From Calothrix parasitica NIES-267 (lineage in GTDB: Bacteria > Cyanobacteriota > Cyanobacteriia > Cyanobacteriales > Nostocaceae): a stretch of 64,000 bases of DNA. The position numbers and the translations under genes are program-made. The stretch is from NCBI RefSeq assembly GCF_002368095.1, contig NZ_AP018227.1, forward strand, positions 7,518,123 to 7,582,122, read 5' to 3'. Within the stretch, counting starts at the first letter, position 1, and each line of letters opens with the position of its first letter. The notes beneath the pieces were generated by a model that saw only the letters and a program-made list of their open reading frames with translations, ran no database searches and had not been told where the DNA came from. Of the stretch, positions 55,177-64,000 are shown piece by piece.

Positions 55177-56052
55177 GTGTTTTTTTTGTTTGGTTTAACA
55201 GCTAATGCTGGATTGTTTGATAATAATTTGCTCAATCGTTGGGAAAATGCACCTGCCTTAGTGGTGATAATTGCTTTTTTTATAGCTTGGATAATATTTT
55301 GGTTACCAATCGGATTTATTCTGACAAAATTGCTGCACTGGACACCAAAGCAACCTTTGCAAGAACAACAAAAAATTCCTTTAATAGTTTCTCTTTACTT
55401 ACTAGTCCCCGTGACTTTATTTTTAACTAATTTACTAACCAATCAATCTTTTACAGATTATGGTTGGGTAGGAAATTTTTCAATTTTATACTCACTTTTA
55501 TTAGGGTTTGGCTGGGGAGTCTTGAGCTTAGTTTTTGTATTCGGTTGTCAATTCTATTTTGGTTTGTGCGAATTTAAACTATCAAATCCCGAATCAGTAC
55601 CATCCACATTACTTTCTATAATTTTGGTAGCCTTGCTAGTGGGTGCTGTTGAAGAATTAGTGTTTCGAGGTTTTCTTCTCACTCAACTCGAACAAACTTA
55701 TTCAGTTTGGATTGGAGCAATATTTTCCAGTTTAATTTTTGCCATATTGCATCTAGTTTGGGAACGACGGGAAACAGTTCCTCAACTTCCTGGATTATGG
55801 TTAATGGGAATGGTTTTAGTATTAGCAAGATTTGCCGATGGTGGTAACTTAGGTTTAGCTTGGGGACTTCATGCTGGTTGGGTGTGGTCAATCGCGAGCA
55901 TTGATACTCTTGATTTAGTTAAGTACACCGATAATAATTTGGATTGGATAACGGGTAAGAATAAAAAACCTTTAGCAGGTGTTGCTGGAATATTTTGTAT
56001 GGTAATAACCGCAGCAGCTTTGTATTTTGTGATGAGTAAATTGGATATATAA
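55177..56052 (+). CDS. CPBP family intramembrane glutamic endopeptidase
   Basis: The 291-residue multi-pass protein starts at a GTG (55177). It has the CPBP/Abi (Rce1-like) motifs: EELVFRGFLLTQLE with the catalytic Glu pair and Arg, FAILHLVW with the second-motif His, and WGLHAGWVWS with the third His. About eight hydrophobic segments are present. Family members cleave prenylated or other membrane proteins; in bacteria some act in bacteriocin self-immunity. Target unknown. Confidence 0.85.
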   Translation: MFFLFGLTANAGLFDNNLLNRWENAPALVVIIAFFIAWIIFWLPIGFILTKLLHWTPKQPLQEQQKIPLIVSLYLLVPVTLFLTNLLTNQSFTDYGWVGNFSILYSLLLGFGWGVLSLVFVFGCQFYFGLCEFKLSNPESVPSTLLSIILVALLVGAVEELVFRGFLLTQLEQTYSVWIGAIFSSLIFAILHLVWERRETVPQLPGLWLMGMVLVLARFADGGNLGLAWGLHAGWVWSIASIDTLDLVKYTDNNLDWITGKNKKPLAGVAGIFCMVITAAALYFVMSKLDI

Positions 56053-56080
56053 GTTTTAACTTGAATGGAATACAGATGAA

Positions 56081-56126
56081 CCTCACCCCTTCCCCTCTTT
56101 TAACAAGGAGAGGGGAAGGGGTGAGG
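56081..56126. repeat. Dispersed hairpin repeat (CCTCACCCCTTCCCCTC...)
   Basis: A perfect 17-bp stem (56081-56097 with 56110-56126) around a 12-base loop, between the converging CPBP protease and flavoprotein genes. The same family as 33105-33129. It may act as a bidirectional terminator. Confidence 0.7.
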
Positions 56127-56251
56127 TTTAATTTCCGTAGTGCGTTTTCTATTTGGAATTACTATATCTATCAGAAAGTGCAAATTTAAATGAGATGGAC
56201 TAGAAGCCCATCTCACAATTGCTTATATTATTTAACGCTATTCCTTATGAA

Positions 56252-57364
56252 TTATCCAAAGGGAACCAAGCGCTTGAGTGCGCGACCTACAACGTCACCG
56301 TAACGCAACTGTCCGCACAAAATTTGCCCCATGATTTGGCTACCAGTAGGACGTTTTACTCCTGCTTTATAACCCACACCAGGGAAGCGATAAAATGCCC
56401 CTGCGAGCTTCTGGGCCCAAGCCATATCAGCCCCCCATTCCTCATTCATCACTTCAGTGTACTGTTCCAAAGCATTAGCATCACCACCAAGTGCTTTATT
56501 GATAGCTTCAGCAGCTTTCATACCGCTGAAAATTGAGGGACGAATTCCTTCTGCTGTCATGGGGTCAACTACACCAGCAGTTTCTCCAGCTAGGACAGCG
56601 TTTTGGGTATGGAGTGTTTTATTTCCATTCCATACACAGATAGGATGGCTGTATTCTTTAGCAGCGCTGACATCCACCCCAAGCATAGAACTGCAATCCT
56701 TAAAAATCTTCGTGAAATTACCGGGTTCTCCACCAAGGAAGGTTGTAGCACCAACAGATACACCATCAGCTTTGGGGAAGCTCCAGACATAGCCGTTTTT
56801 AATTGTGCCGAATTCAAACAGAATTTTAGATTTATCTTGTCCGGGTGCAGCAGGTGCTTCCAAAGCTGCTGCTAAACGACGTTTGGGTTCTTTAAAACCA
56901 AGCCATTTCGACATTGGTCCAGACGCACCATCAGCTGCAACTAGGTAACGTGCTGAAAATGTGCCATTTGCGGTATTTACTTCCCAGTGGTCACTTTTGA
57001 ACTCGATAGATTTTACTTCAGTACTATCTTTGAGTTCCGCACCTTTGCTTACAGCTTGCTTAACTAGAAAATGGTCAAAAGCATCTCGCTGTACCATCCA
57101 TACTGGTTCGATGGTTTGTATTTTTGTTTCTACTGGATCTCCTTTTTTCCATGTAAACCTGATGGTATCTACCTTCAGGGAAATTACTGGGCTAAAATCA
57201 AAGTCAAACCATTTGGCGATTGCGGGGGAAACTCCACCACCGCAGGGTTTATATCTTGGTAAAGATTCTCTTTCTAAAACAAGTACCGAACGCCCTTGCT
57301 TTGCTAAATGATACGCAGCTGTTCCACCAGCAGGGCCCGCGCCAACGATAATGCAATCGTACAT
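56252..57364 (-). CDS. Geranylgeranyl reductase family flavoprotein
   Basis: The 370-residue protein begins with the FAD-binding motif CIIVGAGPAGGTAAYHL and has VLERESLPRYKPCGGGVSP, LVAADGASGPMSKWLG and GETAGVVDPMTAEGI, the pattern of the geranylgeranyl reductase group. This group includes ChlP, which reduces the phytol tail of chlorophyll, and relatives acting on other isoprenoids. The N-terminus and length differ from typical cyanobacterial ChlP (about 405 residues), so it is likely a paralogue. The substrate is inferred to be an isoprenoid. Confidence 0.83.
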   Translation of the reverse strand: MYDCIIVGAGPAGGTAAYHLAKQGRSVLVLERESLPRYKPCGGGVSPAIAKWFDFDFSPVISLKVDTIRFTWKKGDPVETKIQTIEPVWMVQRDAFDHFLVKQAVSKGAELKDSTEVKSIEFKSDHWEVNTANGTFSARYLVAADGASGPMSKWLGFKEPKRRLAAALEAPAAPGQDKSKILFEFGTIKNGYVWSFPKADGVSVGATTFLGGEPGNFTKIFKDCSSMLGVDVSAAKEYSHPICVWNGNKTLHTQNAVLAGETAGVVDPMTAEGIRPSIFSGMKAAEAINKALGGDANALEQYTEVMNEEWGADMAWAQKLAGAFYRFPGVGYKAGVKRPTGSQIMGQILCGQLRYGDVVGRALKRLVPFG

Positions 57365-57873
57365 ATGGTTAAGCTTTTACTCCTCAATAGACGATGTGTA
57401 TGAAAGTCTTATCAAATAAAACAGTTACCGATTTTATGACTAAAATCATTCGCCATTCTACTCGGAATTATTTGTATTTATCTGAATCTTTATTCTTGAC
57501 TGATTATATTTATCCGTAAATATAACTATTTAAAATCAATTTTTAACAGATTTATTGTATCTATACTTTTACTATTTTTGTTACCTACTGCTATGCTCTG
57601 CATAATTCATATTTACTTATATGTACTTTAAATTACACTTTAATTTTGAAGTATGGTATTTCCGTTAACAAATTACAATCAACTGTCCCAAGTAATTAAA
57701 AATTTTTCGTTAAATAATAAAGATGTTTTATTAAGTTTAAGTGAATTTAATTTCTACTTATCGATACCTATTTACTACGGGTAAGTGCTATTTTTATATA
57801 ATTAAGCTCAGTATTCTTAGCAGTAAAAATAAATATTGAAATACTAGTGTTTCTACCTTTCTGATTATTAAAC
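57365..57873. other. AT-rich spacer downstream of frr
   Basis: About 500 bases carrying the flavoprotein gene's promoter at the left side. No supported frame, repeat or RNA gene. Confidence 0.4.
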
Positions 57874-57934
57874 AAAAAAAAGCCCAGAGCTAGAAGTTAA
57901 GGATTTAAACCATTAACGGATAACTTCCAACTCT
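57874..57934 (-). terminator. Intrinsic terminator of pyrH-frr
   Basis: On the minus strand AGAGTTGGAAGTTA pairs with TAACTTCTAGCTCT (14 bp, two G-T pairs) and is followed by GGGC and a T8 run. It lies just after the frr stop. Confidence 0.85.
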
Positions 57935-57954
57935 ACGCTTGTGCAAATCACATC

Positions 57955-58503
57955 TTAAACAGTTGTGATTTCTTTTTCTTTTTCTCCGAATAAATCGTCT
58001 ATTTTGCTGGTGTACTTATTTGTTAATTTTTGTACTTGATCCTGCAAATCTCGCGATTCATCTTCAGAAATTTCAGCAGCTTTCTCCTGCTTCTTAACCG
58101 TATCTAAGGCATCCCGACGAATATTACGAATAGCAACGCGCCCTTCTTCGGCATACTTAGCAGCAAGTTTGACAAATTCTTTACGACGTTCTTCAGTTAA
58201 AGGTGGAATATTCAACCTAATAATAGAACCGTCATTATTGGGAGTTAAACCTACATCGGACATCGAAATTGCTTTTTCGATATTACCCAAACTGCTTTGG
58301 TCGTAAGGTTGAATAGTTATGGTGGTAGCATCCGGCGTACCAATGTTGGCTAAAGACTTTAAAGGTGTATCTACATCGTAGTAGTTGACCATAATCTTAT
58401 CTAGCAAACTCGAATTAGCACGACCAGTGCGAATCGTATTAAAAGAACGTTGAGTAGCCTCAATGCTCTTTTTCATTGTACTTTCAGCTTCAGCTAATTT
58501 CAC
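57955..58503 (-). CDS. frr: Ribosome recycling factor
   Basis: The 182-residue protein splits terminated ribosomes together with EF-G. It shows the RRF coiled-coil domain ([34 protein letters not shown]) and the conserved block [20 protein letters not shown] plus [12 protein letters not shown]. Its start overlaps the end of pyrH by 14 bases, so translation is coupled. A strong terminator follows. Confidence 0.96.
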   Translation of the reverse strand: MKLAEAESTMKKSIEATQRSFNTIRTGRANSSLLDKIMVNYYDVDTPLKSLANIGTPDATTITIQPYDQSSLGNIEKAISMSDVGLTPNNDGSIIRLNIPPLTEERRKEFVKLAAKYAEEGRVAIRNIRRDALDTVKKQEKAAEISEDESRDLQDQVQKLTNKYTSKIDDLFGEKEKEITTV

Positions 58504-59218
58504 AAGAACCTCCCACTAGAGTGCCAATGGATTCTCCCATGACTGCGCGGTGAATATTACCCCGCACATTCAAGTTAAAAACAAGAATTGGGATATCGTT
58601 TTCTTTACATAAGGCTATCGCAGTACTATCCATTACTCGCAATTCCTTATTTAAAACGTGTGCATATGTTAGCGATTTGTAACGCTTGGCTTCAGGATTT
58701 TCCTTTGGATCGGAATCATACACTCCGTCTACTTTCGTAGCTTTAAAAATCACTTCCGCATCTATTTCAGCTGCTCTTAGTGCAGCGGTAGTATCGGTAG
58801 TAAAGAAGGGATTTCCCGAACCCGCGCCAAAAATAACCACCAATCCCGATTCTAGATGATTGATGGCTTTACGACGTATATATGGTTCGGCTACTTCTTG
58901 CATTGCGATCGCAGTTTGTAGCCGTGTTTGTACACCTATTCGTTCGAGGGATTCTTGCAACGTCATAGCGTTCATTACAGTAGCAATCATCCCGATATAA
59001 TCGGCGGTAGCCCTATCCATTCCAGCGGAAGCAGCTTTCATCCCGCGAAATATATTTCCACCTCCGACAACTATAGCAAGTTGAACGCCGGTGGCTACAA
59101 CCTCTTTTACTTCTGAAGCTATAGAATTAACCACCTCGGGGTCAATTCCGTAGCCCATACTGCCCATTAAGGCTTCACCGCTCAGTTTAAGTAAAACCCG
59201 TCGGTAACCTGTACCCAT
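58490..59218 (-). CDS. pyrH: UMP kinase
   Basis: The 242-residue hexameric kinase phosphorylates UMP to UDP. It has [11 protein letters not shown] at the phosphate site, [40 protein letters not shown] and the ATP-site segment [17 protein letters not shown]. The pyrH-frr order is a conserved bacterial operon. It is the first gene, preceded by a short spacer from the redoxin gene. Confidence 0.96.
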   Translation of the reverse strand: MGTGYRRVLLKLSGEALMGSMGYGIDPEVVNSIASEVKEVVATGVQLAIVVGGGNIFRGMKAASAGMDRATADYIGMIATVMNAMTLQESLERIGVQTRLQTAIAMQEVAEPYIRRKAINHLESGLVVIFGAGSGNPFFTTDTTAALRAAEIDAEVIFKATKVDGVYDSDPKENPEAKRYKSLTYAHVLNKELRVMDSTAIALCKENDIPILVFNLNVRGNIHRAVMGESIGTLVGGSCEIS

Positions 59219-59288
59219 GAAGTTAAGCTTTATCCAAAATTTGTATTTGCCTCCAGTTTAAGATATCAGTCTGCCACACTATCTGTCT

Positions 59289-59843
59289 CTAATTTCGCCA
59301 TACCAAACTACTACCTAGAGCTTCTGTTTCGGTTATAAGGATTTCTTCTCCTTTTAGCAAAGAAGCAACAGCATTCTTTAGATAAGCTTTTTGCGGTGGA
59401 GGAACCTGTTGAGCATCGCTATCAATCTGACCTCTGTAGCGTACAATACCATCTTTATCAATTAGAAAAGCCATTGGTGTTTTGGTCGCACCAAAGCTAC
59501 GGGTTACATCTTGTGTAGAGTCCCATAGATAGGGAAAATTTAGCTGATGCTCTCTTGCAAAGCTTTTCATATTATCAAAGCTTTCATTTGGGTCATTTTG
59601 GGCAATGTTGCCGTTGACTCCGATTAAAGTAAAGCCTTCTTTGCCTAATTCTGCTTGTAATTTCTTTAATGTGTCTATATACAACCCTACACGGGGGCAG
59701 CGGTTGCACATAGAAATAACGCCAACTGCACGGAATTTTTCTAAATAACGTCTTAGATGGTGTACTTGATCGTCAATTCCTGGCAGTTCAAAATCGGGTG
59801 CGTATTTTCCTATGGGACTATCCATTGTTTTTAGTACACTCAT
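59289..59843 (-). CDS. Thioredoxin-like/AhpC-TSA family protein
   Basis: The protein has a redoxin domain: GKYAPDFELPGIDDQVHHLR, VGVISMCNRCPRVGLYIDT with a CxxC motif, and TPMAFLIDKDGIVRYRGQID with the cis-proline of the thioredoxin fold. It resembles the cyanobacterial and bacterial 'thioredoxin family protein' group with a CNRCP site rather than classic peroxiredoxins. I start at the Met at 59843 (MSVLKTMDSPIG); the longer frame from 59891 adds a cysteine-rich stretch without family match. Role in redox control is inferred. Confidence 0.78.
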   Translation of the reverse strand: MSVLKTMDSPIGKYAPDFELPGIDDQVHHLRRYLEKFRAVGVISMCNRCPRVGLYIDTLKKLQAELGKEGFTLIGVNGNIAQNDPNESFDNMKSFAREHQLNFPYLWDSTQDVTRSFGATKTPMAFLIDKDGIVRYRGQIDSDAQQVPPPQKAYLKNAVASLLKGEEILITETEALGSSLVWRN

Positions 59844-59891
59844 ATTCTCTGTTGCTGGAAGGAACTGGAAACAGCAAAACACATTGTTCAT

Positions 59892-60542
59892 GTGGGCCTG
59901 CGTCCGTTTTCAAGCCACCCTCTGTGTAGATGCTTAACTGATATCCAATAATTTTATAGTTCGGATTCAATAGTCGTAAATTGTGAAACTACTGAATCCG
60001 ATTAGAAATGTCCGGAATCCACTGCATCAAAAATTTGTAATTTTTCACATTTATCTAAGATGTGGGAAAATTATTGTTTAAAGATTTTACTTGAAGTAAG
60101 AACCAATACAAGCAGTATGCCACAGTAGTTTTAGAGAAATGAATACTATACTACATGTCAATTTATGAACTATTTATCTTCTTAAAAAAAATTTTTTATA
60201 AAGCTATTTTCTCAAATTAGCATCAGTACTAATACTTATACATTCTAGATAAATACTACTCGTATTACTTGAATGTGAGTTATTATTAATTTTTGTGTAC
60301 TAAAATAGCATTTATATTAATTCCTGTTCTAATTCCGCAAGAGAGTAGATTTTTAATCGTCAAAATACTAGCTTTCCCATAATAATAATAGTGAGTAAGC
60401 TTATTATATGTAGCCTTGAGAAATAGTTTTCCAAACTTGCTTTTAAAGCCAAAATTGGGAATTACTGGGAAAATTAAAATGTTAATCCCATGTAATTCTG
60501 TGGTTCGTTTGTTTATTTATATATATAAAAAATAGATTTTCT
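59892..60542. other. AT-rich divergent spacer
   Basis: About 650 bases between the redoxin gene and the alpha/beta hydrolase gene. No supported frame, repeat or RNA gene. Promoters of both genes are expected. Confidence 0.4.
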
Positions 60543-61451
60543 ATGAGTACTTCTACTTCCACCCCAGTATTTAGCTCAACAAAAACTTGGATGTGGCAAG
60601 GTTTTCCCATTTGCTATCAAACTCAAGGAAATACAGGGTCTGCCGTTGTTTTGATACATGGATTTGGTGCTTCCTGGGGACATTGGCGAAAAAATATTCC
60701 GGTCTTAGCTGAAAATTGTCGCGTTTATGCCATTGATTTGATTGGATTCGGTGCTTCAGCTAAACCTATACCGGGTGAAAAAATTTCCTACACATTTGAA
60801 ACTTGGGGACAGTTGATTGCTGATTTTTGCCGTGAAGTAGTAGGTGAACCTGCTTTTTTAGTCGGTAATTCTATTGGATGTATAGTAGCAATGCAAGCTG
60901 CTGCAGATAATCCAGATATTGTTATAAGTGTAGCTTTACTTAACTGTTCCTTACGGCTGTTACACGAACGGAAACAGGCGGAATTACCCTATTATCGACG
61001 CATGGGAGCGCCATTACTACAGCGTATATTATCTATTAAGCCAGTAGGAAATTTCTTTTTTAATCTAATTGCGAAACCTAAAACCGTGCGCTCGATTTTG
61101 TTGCAAGCTTATCCTACAGGTGAAGCGGTCACTGACGAACTGATAGATATTTTAATGACACCAGCAAGCGACCCAGGAGCAGCAGCAGTATTTTTAGCAT
61201 TTACAGCTTATTCTCAAGGTCCACTAGCAGAAGACCTTTTACCCGAGCTACCATGCCCAGCTATCATTTTATGGGGAACAGATGACCCTTGGGAACCTGT
61301 AGAATTAGGTAGAGAACTAGCTGAATATCCCCAGGTAATAAAATTTATAACATTAGAAGGAATAGGACACTGCCCCCAAGATGAAGCCCCAGAATTAGTA
61401 AATCCAATTTTACAGGATTGGATTTCTGAGTTTTCTAAGAATAGGGAATAG
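60543..61451 (+). CDS. Alpha/beta fold hydrolase
   Basis: The 302-residue protein has the alpha/beta hydrolase elements: oxyanion region LIHGFGASWGHW, nucleophile elbow GNSIGC (Ser), the acid in WGTDDPWEP and the final His in GIGHCPQDEAP. The cap region between residues ~140 and 225 is helical. Close relatives in cyanobacteria and plastids include pheophytinase-like and haloalkane-dehalogenase-like enzymes, but the substrate cannot be assigned. The frame ends inside a GAATAGG tandem repeat. Confidence 0.83.
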   Translation: MSTSTSTPVFSSTKTWMWQGFPICYQTQGNTGSAVVLIHGFGASWGHWRKNIPVLAENCRVYAIDLIGFGASAKPIPGEKISYTFETWGQLIADFCREVVGEPAFLVGNSIGCIVAMQAAADNPDIVISVALLNCSLRLLHERKQAELPYYRRMGAPLLQRILSIKPVGNFFFNLIAKPKTVRSILLQAYPTGEAVTDELIDILMTPASDPGAAAVFLAFTAYSQGPLAEDLLPELPCPAIILWGTDDPWEPVELGRELAEYPQVIKFITLEGIGHCPQDEAPELVNPILQDWISEFSKNRE

Positions 61452-61769
61452 GGAGTAGTGACTAGGGAGTAGCAACTAGGGAGACGGAGTAGCGGGTAAG
61501 CAATAGAAGCAAATTTGATAAAATCCAAAATCCAAAATCCAAAATAGAATGACCTCCCCAAAAGAATTGAAGAGGTAAATATGTAACTTTTATGTAATGA
61601 AAATAATAATCCTAATCGTTACTTGAAAGGCTTAATTTTTCTACGGAATTGAAAATAATGAATACTTTAATAAAAACTATTTTGATGTCTGCGATGATAC
61701 AATGACATCAAATATCTACGCTGTTAGCTGCTGCTTGAAAAGCTTGATTACAGCATAACCACAGCGTAA
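61452..61769. repeat. Spacer with heptamer repeats
   Basis: GAATAGGGAGTAGTGACTAGGGAGTAGC-type words continue from the hydrolase stop to ~61500. ATCCAAA is repeated three times near 61524-61544. The remainder is AT-rich; no supported gene. Confidence 0.55.
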
Positions 61770-63209
61770 TTACAACAGCGGGATATCTTCAGAAGATTCA
61801 GGAGTGGAAAGTTTTTCTAACCAATCTTCACCTACTTGAATGCTAATGTCGGAATTAAGGCTACCAGTACTTTCTACACGCACTTCTCCGAAACCTAAAA
61901 GGCTACGAACTGATTCAGCGCTGTTTTCGTCTCCTTGTTGAGCAACAACACGAGTTGCTTTTAAGGGCTGACTCCAGCTTTTGGCAACGTAGATTCTAGT
62001 ATATCCGGCTTTTCGTAAATTCCTCATTAAACGTCGGAAACTAACATTATCCTTACCAGTATGATTTTGAATCGCAATTCGTAAAGAACCTGGTTCAACA
62101 GGTTGTAACTCATTTTCAGCTTCTATACCGAAGTGTTGAGCCATCATTGTACTAATACGACGAGGACTTGGTATCCAGTAGCTTGCATTGTACTCGCTTG
62201 GAGTGCTAAAACGTCCTGGTAACATGAGCATTTGCATGTTTGAGCGATTAGTTCTGACTCCAAAACCTACCAGCGCTAATAATTCTTCAACCGTTAAGTT
62301 TGTATCTATATGTTCCTTGACTACGTTAAGAATTTTAGGTAATTGTGCTAAAGTCGCTGGATTAAGCGCTTGATCCATTAACGCTCGCATCACCATTTGC
62401 TGACGCTGAATTCGACCAATATCTCCTCTTCCATCATTACGAAAACGTAGAAGTTGGAGCGCTTTATCACCATCTAGATGCTGTCTACCCGCTTTTAAAT
62501 TTATATATAAATGCTGGGAATCATCTTGATACTTTAAATCTTCAGGAACGTTTACCGTTACTCCTCCCAAAGCATCAATTAACTTACCCACCCCCAAAAC
62601 GTTAATCCGCATGTAGCGGTCAATTGCTACTCCTCCGAGAAGATTACTTGCTGTCTTAGCGCTTAAAGCTGGTCCACCATGCACGTTAGAAGCATTAATC
62701 TTCTTAATCCCATAACCGTCTACTCTAGTGCGAGTATCTCTAGGGATAGAAAGCATAGTCAACTTTTTGTTCTGAGGATCGAACTTGATCAACAGCATGA
62801 CATCAGCAAGACCATCAAAAGAATTAACTTGAGGTAGGTATCCTAAATCTCTGACTTTAGATGGAGGATTTTGTGTATCGGGGGGAAGTACGCTCATCCC
62901 CATAACTAAAACGTTGACAGGGCGAGTTAATTCGGAAAAACGCAGCCCACCTCCGGCAATACTATCATTCTCGAATACAGCAGCCTCATCCGCACTCAGA
63001 CTGGCTTGCATTAAGGGGGTACTACTTAACGAAACTGCTAAGAGCGCTCCTGCGGTAGCCGATATCATCGCAATACCACTCATACCGACCCAAAACCACA
63101 ACCACTTTCCAGATTTGGGCTTATTCCCTTTGTTATTATTCGATTTGGGAGGGGACGCAGAATGGCTATCTTGCGCCGAAGTTCTTTGAATGGTCACTGA
63201 CTTCCTCAC
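61770..63209 (-). CDS. LCP (LytR-CpsA-Psr) family protein
   Basis: The 479-residue protein has a basic N-terminal tail, a transmembrane segment near residues 34-58 (LWFWVGMSGIAMISATAGAL) and an extracytoplasmic LCP domain: MLSIPRDTRTRVDGYG, INASNVHGGPA, DALGGVTVNVPED and LLRFRNDGRGDIGRIQRQ. A C-terminal LytR_C-like domain follows (SLRIAIQNHTGKD...). LCP enzymes transfer polyprenyl-linked glycans to peptidoglycan or other cell-wall acceptors. The conserved arginines of the phosphate-binding site are present. Acceptor and glycan are unknown. Confidence 0.9.
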   Translation of the reverse strand: MRKSVTIQRTSAQDSHSASPPKSNNNKGNKPKSGKWLWFWVGMSGIAMISATAGALLAVSLSSTPLMQASLSADEAAVFENDSIAGGGLRFSELTRPVNVLVMGMSVLPPDTQNPPSKVRDLGYLPQVNSFDGLADVMLLIKFDPQNKKLTMLSIPRDTRTRVDGYGIKKINASNVHGGPALSAKTASNLLGGVAIDRYMRINVLGVGKLIDALGGVTVNVPEDLKYQDDSQHLYINLKAGRQHLDGDKALQLLRFRNDGRGDIGRIQRQQMVMRALMDQALNPATLAQLPKILNVVKEHIDTNLTVEELLALVGFGVRTNRSNMQMLMLPGRFSTPSEYNASYWIPSPRRISTMMAQHFGIEAENELQPVEPGSLRIAIQNHTGKDNVSFRRLMRNLRKAGYTRIYVAKSWSQPLKATRVVAQQGDENSAESVRSLLGFGEVRVESTGSLNSDISIQVGEDWLEKLSTPESSEDIPLL

Positions 63210-63495
63210 ACTTATTGATAAAAATTCAAATTTCTGCTTTGCATTTGAGCAGACGAATCAACCCATAATAGCTAACTCTTAATTATCAGTGCTAACTACA
63301 CAACTTTCGTGTCAACCACAACACTTATAGCAGTATTTCTCCTATTTTTTTAGTTAATCCGGAGATGTTTTATTGAAGAATAGCAACTTTATACTAAATT
63401 TTACTGTAAAGGTATGAATATCTAAGTATAATAAATATCCTTTGATTAAGTATTGAGCCTGCTTTCCTATTTCCTATTTAATACTTTTACCTTTA

Positions 63496-63885
63496 TCAAG
63501 ATAAATATTTATCTACTACTTTCTCTGCAAACTGGCTGAATCCCGGTAAACGTTGAGACTTGCCTTTAAAAGTGCGAATAATTAACCATGCACTGACTAT
63601 AAAATAACCACTGGTCACAAAGCTGTTGAGAATTTGCAAGCGTAGTGCGAAAAATTCTGAAGTTGAAGCTCCAGTTCCCAGAAGTATGTATCCTATACAC
63701 CAAGTTAATGCTAATGTAATTGACAAACGAGAGGTTCTTAATTGTTCCCGACTTCCTTCACGCCGATAAAGCGTCCATAAGGATGGGAAAAAACCAATTA
63801 CTGGAATTACATATATAAGCATTCCAATAAGAGAAATGTCTTGTTTTTTGACTTTGCTTATATCATTTGATTCAAAATGCTTCAT
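63496..63885 (-). CDS. Small membrane protein of unknown function (129 residues)
   Basis: The protein has three to four hydrophobic segments (ISLIGMLIYVIPVIGFFP, LSITLALTWCIGYILLG, LQILNSFVTSGYFIVSAWLI) and a basic C-terminus. I recognise no named family, though similar short proteins are frequent in cyanobacteria. The spacer before it (63210-63495) shows nothing beyond the LCP promoter region. Confidence 0.6.
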   Translation of the reverse strand: MKHFESNDISKVKKQDISLIGMLIYVIPVIGFFPSLWTLYRREGSREQLRTSRLSITLALTWCIGYILLGTGASTSEFFALRLQILNSFVTSGYFIVSAWLIIRTFKGKSQRLPGFSQFAEKVVDKYLS

Positions 63886-64000
63886 TAGTCTGAGTAAAAT
63901 CCTGAACTAGGGGGATAAATGATTGGTCTGTGGTCGGGGATAATAGGCTTATAATCGCTCTATTTAATTAGTTGTCCAACGGCAATTAGCTTTTTTTATG
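63886..64000. other. Window edge, no gene seen
   Basis: The last 115 bases hold the upstream region of the small membrane protein gene and no supported frame. Confidence 0.4.

Overview
The window looks like a chromosomal segment of a filamentous, probably heterocyst-forming cyanobacterium (Nostocales, Calothrix/Rivularia/Nostoc-like). The reasons are: an AT-rich sequence with long spacers; at least nine copies of the cyanobacterial HIP1 octamer GCGATCGC (2414, 8354, 11531, 21952, 27487, 37479, 41505, 45350, 58905); many 7-nt short tandem repeats typical of heterocystous genomes; and cyanobacterial genes such as a CyAbrB regulator, the Ftn2/ZipN (ARC6-type) division protein, a Calvin-cycle type class II aldolase and an HTH/NB-ARC/WD40 protein. 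The species cannot be named from the sequence alone.

Layout. 1-7.1 kb: tail of an SMP-30/gluconolactonase-like gene, a histidine phosphatase, a CPA2 antiporter, a sucrase/ferredoxin-like protein, a HAD phosphatase and glucosamine-6-phosphate deaminase. 7.1-10.5 kb: an ABC ATPase/permease pair separated by an IS630-family insertion and a small inverted-repeat element, followed by a decayed FMN-reductase gene remnant. 10.8-15.4 kb: a nitrilase-family amidase and a 1226-residue STAND protein with 14 WD40 repeats. 16.3-17.2 kb: three small genes, each followed by a hairpin. 17.4-24.2 kb: fba, tRNA-Lys, an aldose epimerase, pdhA and ftn2. 24.8-30.1 kb: a cyanobacterial membrane protein of unknown role and a SucC-like/SucD-like pair whose key catalytic residues are replaced. 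30.2-37.7 kb: five genes for related ABC-2 exporters, with clear signs of gene conversion. 38-42.2 kb: leuB, a small ORF, pilD and accD. 42.7-44.1 kb: a complete ISAzo13-family element with imperfect 26-bp inverted repeats. 44.2-50.3 kb: an MFS transporter, an orphan solute-binding protein, a frameshifted ATP-grasp remnant, an unknown gene and a DUF262/DUF1524 (GmrSD-like) nuclease. 50.3-64 kb: a threonine/serine dehydratase, an unknown zinc-ribbon protein, sdhB, the CyAbrB gene with a long structured leader, a CPBP protease, a geranylgeranyl-reductase-family flavoprotein, pyrH-frr, a redoxin, an alpha/beta hydrolase, an LCP cell-wall ligase and a small membrane protein.

How genes work together. 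Several genes belong to core carbon metabolism (fba, pdhA, sdhB, accD, leuB), but they are scattered rather than in operons. The clear transcription units are pyrH-frr (overlapping), the ABC exporter cluster, and the IS-split ABC pair. The observations most worth a second look are the degenerate SucC/SucD-like pair, the gene-conversion block shared by two ABC ATPase genes, repeats of one family that supply stop codons and C-terminal tails to several unrelated genes, the structured leader of the CyAbrB gene, and the small-gene cluster near 16.3-17.2 kb. Nothing in the window can be called a new system with confidence. All homology statements come from motif recognition by eye; no database search was run.
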